Source: Candidatus Bathyarchaeota archaeon (lineage in GTDB: Archaea > Thermoproteota > Bathyarchaeia > RBG-16-48-13 > GCA-020355125). Taken from it: a DNA stretch of 7,881 nucleotides. Under the pieces are notes generated by a model, which had not been told where the DNA came from, searched no databases, and saw only the letters and a list, made by a program, of their open reading frames with translations. The translations under genes were made by a program, and so were the position numbers. Shown piece by piece: positions 6,645-7,881 of the stretch. Where the stretch lies: contig DAOVAG010000031.1 of the NCBI GenBank assembly GCA_030671165.1, positions 1 to 7,881 of the forward strand. Reading direction: 5' to 3'. Position 1 is the stretch's first letter, and each line of letters begins with the position of its first letter.

Positions 6645-6910
6645 TTCATAACGAAATGAAAGATACATTTATCATGTTTAGTTACATCTGGAAAATTCAA
6701 AGATTCTTCAAAACATTTTACGATCAGACGTTTCAGTGGAAAAATTTGACGTTGAATAGAAGATAAATTATTCAACATTAGAACCTAGATTATTATGATT
6801 ATCAAAATTTGACTCTTTTCAAAGTTTAAAAGGAAAGCCTTAAGCTCAAGCAGTTTATGAAATAGCTTCTTATAATCATAAAGAAAGCTCGTAAAGAGGC
6901 GCAAAGATTT
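6645..6910 (+). other. 266-nt gap with no convincing gene and possible RNA secondary structure
   Basis: No recognisable gene lies between rimI and the YkgJ-like gene. A 10-bp perfect inverted repeat (TTATGATTAT at 6793-6802, ATAATCATAA at 6872-6881) encloses two smaller pairings, TTTGA/TCAAA (6808-6812 with 6819-6823) and AAGCT/AGCTT (6842-6846 with 6864-6868). AAAATTTGAC occurs directly repeated at 6741 and 6804. A TATA-like stretch (TCTTATAATCATAAAG, about 6867-6882) may be the YkgJ-like gene's promoter and overlaps the right arm. The strong AT bias makes all of these individually weak. Confidence 0.3.
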
Positions 6911-7381
6911 TTGAAGTTTATTCCGTGGAGTAGAGTAAAATCATGGCAATGTTTAGGCTGTGGTGATTGCTGTAGATACACTGTCCAACTTTCGGTAAAG
7001 GATTGGGTAAATATTACGAGAACTTATGGTTATGGCATGGCAATACAGAGTATAGGCGGATTCTATATAAGAAAAACAGTTGATGGTTTATGTCCCTTCC
7101 TCATTAAATCACGACACAGAAGTTTTTGTAGCATTCAACATATGAAACCTATAGCTTGTGAGATCTGGCCCTTCAAAATACTTATTGAACCGAAATATGG
7201 AAAACCAAACGAGGCTTATTTTAAAATTAGAAATCAAGAGTTCTATATTTACGTTAACCCAAATTGCCATGGAATTGTCTGGGGTAAGCCAAATGCAGCC
7301 TTTATTAATCAAATCTTAACAGAATTCATCAACATAAGATTGGGTTTACAGAAAAAACAGCACTACTCGACATCTAAATAA
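6911..7381 (+). CDS. YkgJ-like cysteine-cluster protein (putative metal-chelating)
   Basis: A 156-residue protein of the YkgJ (CxxCxxCC, PF03692-like) family, annotated as putative zinc- or iron-chelating with no settled biochemical role. The defining motif is CLGCGDCC (C14, C17, C20, C21). Further conserved cysteines are C61 in GLCPFL, C73 in FCSIQ, C83 in PIACEIWPF, and C119. This gives eight cysteines, enough for an iron-sulfur cluster or zinc sites. There are no signal peptide or membrane segments, so it is probably cytosolic. The start is TTG. It is chosen because no ATG or GTG exists back to the in-frame stop at 6863, and because MKFIPWSRVKSWQC fits the family's short lead-in. The nearest ribosome-site-like sequence, GAGG at 6896-6899, is 11 nt upstream. 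It stands apart from rimI and converges with the gene at 7630-7848. Confidence 0.87.
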   Translation: MKFIPWSRVKSWQCLGCGDCCRYTVQLSVKDWVNITRTYGYGMAIQSIGGFYIRKTVDGLCPFLIKSRHRSFCSIQHMKPIACEIWPFKILIEPKYGKPNEAYFKIRNQEFYIYVNPNCHGIVWGKPNAAFINQILTEFINIRLGLQKKQHYSTSK

Positions 7382-7558
7382 AACTTTTATCCCTATCAAC
7401 AAACAATATCTTAAAAAAAACTTTACAATGAGTAATAATTTACAAGCTTAATTTTTCTTATATTTCTGAGAAAAAATCTCAAATTCACTCGTTTCTTGAC
7501 TGAAAATATCAAAATATTAACAGGACATTTATGTAGATTTTATTATAATATGTTCATC

Positions 7559-7582
7559 TAGGTAGGAAATCAAACCTACCTA
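7559..7582. terminator. first inverted repeat between convergent genes
   Basis: TAGGTAGG (7559-7566) and CCTACCTA (7575-7582) form a perfect 8-bp stem with an 8-nt loop. It is markedly more GC-rich than its surroundings. It can form on either strand, is followed on neither by a long T-run, and is 3 nt from the second hairpin. A transcription end or RNA-stabilising hairpin is the simplest reading. Confidence 0.45.
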
Positions 7583-7585
7583 AGA

Positions 7586-7620
7586 GAGATCCTGACTTTA
7601 TCCCTTTTTTTCAGGATCTC
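7586..7620. terminator. second, stronger inverted repeat with T-rich loop
   Basis: GAGATCCTGA (7586-7595) and TCAGGATCTC (7611-7620) pair perfectly over 10 bp around a 15-nt loop that ends in six Ts on the plus strand. It starts 10 nt downstream of the stop of the minus-strand zinc-ribbon gene. The T-tract would terminate plus-strand transcripts in the archaeal manner. On the minus strand the hairpin could protect the 3' end of the small gene's mRNA. A bidirectional terminator is likely; a small RNA is an alternative. Confidence 0.5.
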
Positions 7621-7629
7621 ATTAAAATT

Positions 7630-7848
7630 TTAAAATTTACAAGATGAACTTGAACAGTTAGCACATGGACTTTTACTGGCACCTCCAGTGCTACTACTTA
7701 CCATGTGATTATCATCATAAAGGCTTACCCAACACTCTTGGCAGACCATGATCAAACCCAATTCCTTATGATTTGCAGAGAATCGGCTCAAATCCTCTCC
7801 TCTTTTTCCACAAAGTTCACATTCATTCAGTTCCATAACTTGATTCAT
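7630..7848 (-). CDS. small Cys-rich zinc-ribbon protein with CxxCxxxxC tail
   Basis: A 72-residue protein that I do not recognise as a named family. Residues 10-39 form a probable zinc ribbon, C10xxC13 and C36xxC39, with the conserved-looking text SANHKELGLIMVCQECW (24-40). A Ser/Gly/Ala-rich linker (51-60) leads to the tail PCANCSSSSCKF, where C62, C65 and C70 make a CxxCxxxxC motif two residues from the end. The seven cysteines could hold one zinc plus a second metal or a redox-active pair. There is no signal peptide or membrane segment. The ATG follows AAGGTAATC, a good ribosome site. It differs from LysW: it has no acidic EDWGE-type C-terminus, so it is not the missing lysine carrier. Two hairpins follow its stop. 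Confidence 0.8.
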   Translation of the reverse strand: MNQVMELNECELCGKRGEDLSRFSANHKELGLIMVCQECWVSLYDDNHMVSSSTGGASKSPCANCSSSSCKF

Positions 7849-7881
7849 ATTGATTACCTTAATTATATTCCGAAGAATATC

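Noticed and set aside
6656..6766. 36-codon plus-strand frame right after rimI
   Set aside because: It starts with ATG but has no ribosome site, a composition rich in F, K and R, and no family resemblance; likely chance.
6641..6778. 45-codon minus-strand frame antisense to the gap and the rimI stop
   Set aside because: It has an ATG but only a weak AGGT upstream and an in-frame stop immediately before it. There is no independent support, although it reads somewhat like an amphipathic peptide.
7109..7312. 67-codon minus-strand frame
   Set aside because: Antisense to the conserved Cys region of the YkgJ-like gene.
7467..7518. Small hairpins TGAGA/TCTCA and AATAT/ATATT
   Set aside because: Five-base stems in very AT-rich sequence are expected by chance and have no supporting context.
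1..7881. tRNA or rRNA genes, CRISPR arrays, insertion sequences, attachment sites
   Set aside because: No T-loop/acceptor pattern, spaced repeats, transposase frame or terminal inverted repeats were seen on either strand by eye.

Overview
The window looks like ordinary chromosome from an AT-rich archaeon (roughly one third G+C by eye). The archaeal assignment rests on gene content: Pelota, the archaeal Holliday junction resolvase Hjc, a RimI-type N-terminal acetyltransferase, a TtuA/Ncs6-type tRNA thiolase with two zinc fingers, a LysY-type reductase of the LysW carrier pathway, a site-2 protease and a YkgJ-like cysteine-rich protein. GGTGA-type Shine-Dalgarno sites and TATA-like boxes fit this. 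Gene content is compatible with a TACK or related lineage such as Bathyarchaeia, but the sequence does not decide the phylum.

Layout. From 5589 down to 181, five genes run on the minus strand in this order of transcription: pelota; a nucleotidyltransferase-domain protein of unknown substrate; lysY/argC; an M50 intramembrane metalloprotease; and a TtuA/Ncs6-like tRNA 2-thiolation enzyme. The last two are 20 nt apart and almost certainly one transcript. The other gaps (135, 71 and 197 nt) each hold a TATA-like element and may separate transcripts. From 5774 rightwards, hjc and rimI form a tight plus-strand pair divergent from pelota. A 266-nt gap with no convincing gene follows, then a YkgJ-like gene. 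That gene converges on a small Cys-rich zinc-ribbon protein on the minus strand (7848-7630). Between the two convergent stops lie two perfect inverted repeats. Positions 1-104 may hold the last 33 codons of a plus-strand gene entering from the left.

How the genes relate. Most are information-processing housekeeping genes: ribosome rescue (Pelota), recombination (Hjc), protein N-acetylation (RimI) and tRNA thiolation (TtuA/Ncs6). To these are added one amino-acid biosynthesis step and a membrane protease. I see no mobile element, CRISPR array, toxin-antitoxin pair or tRNA/rRNA gene. I do not see a clear new system. The most open items are the 72-aa Cys-rich protein with its CxxCxxxxC tail, the twin hairpins beside it, the uncharacterised nucleotidyltransferase next to pelota, and possible structure ahead of the YkgJ-like gene. 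Two starts are better placed at internal ATG codons than at the longest reading frame: pelota at 5589 and the nucleotidyltransferase at 4374.
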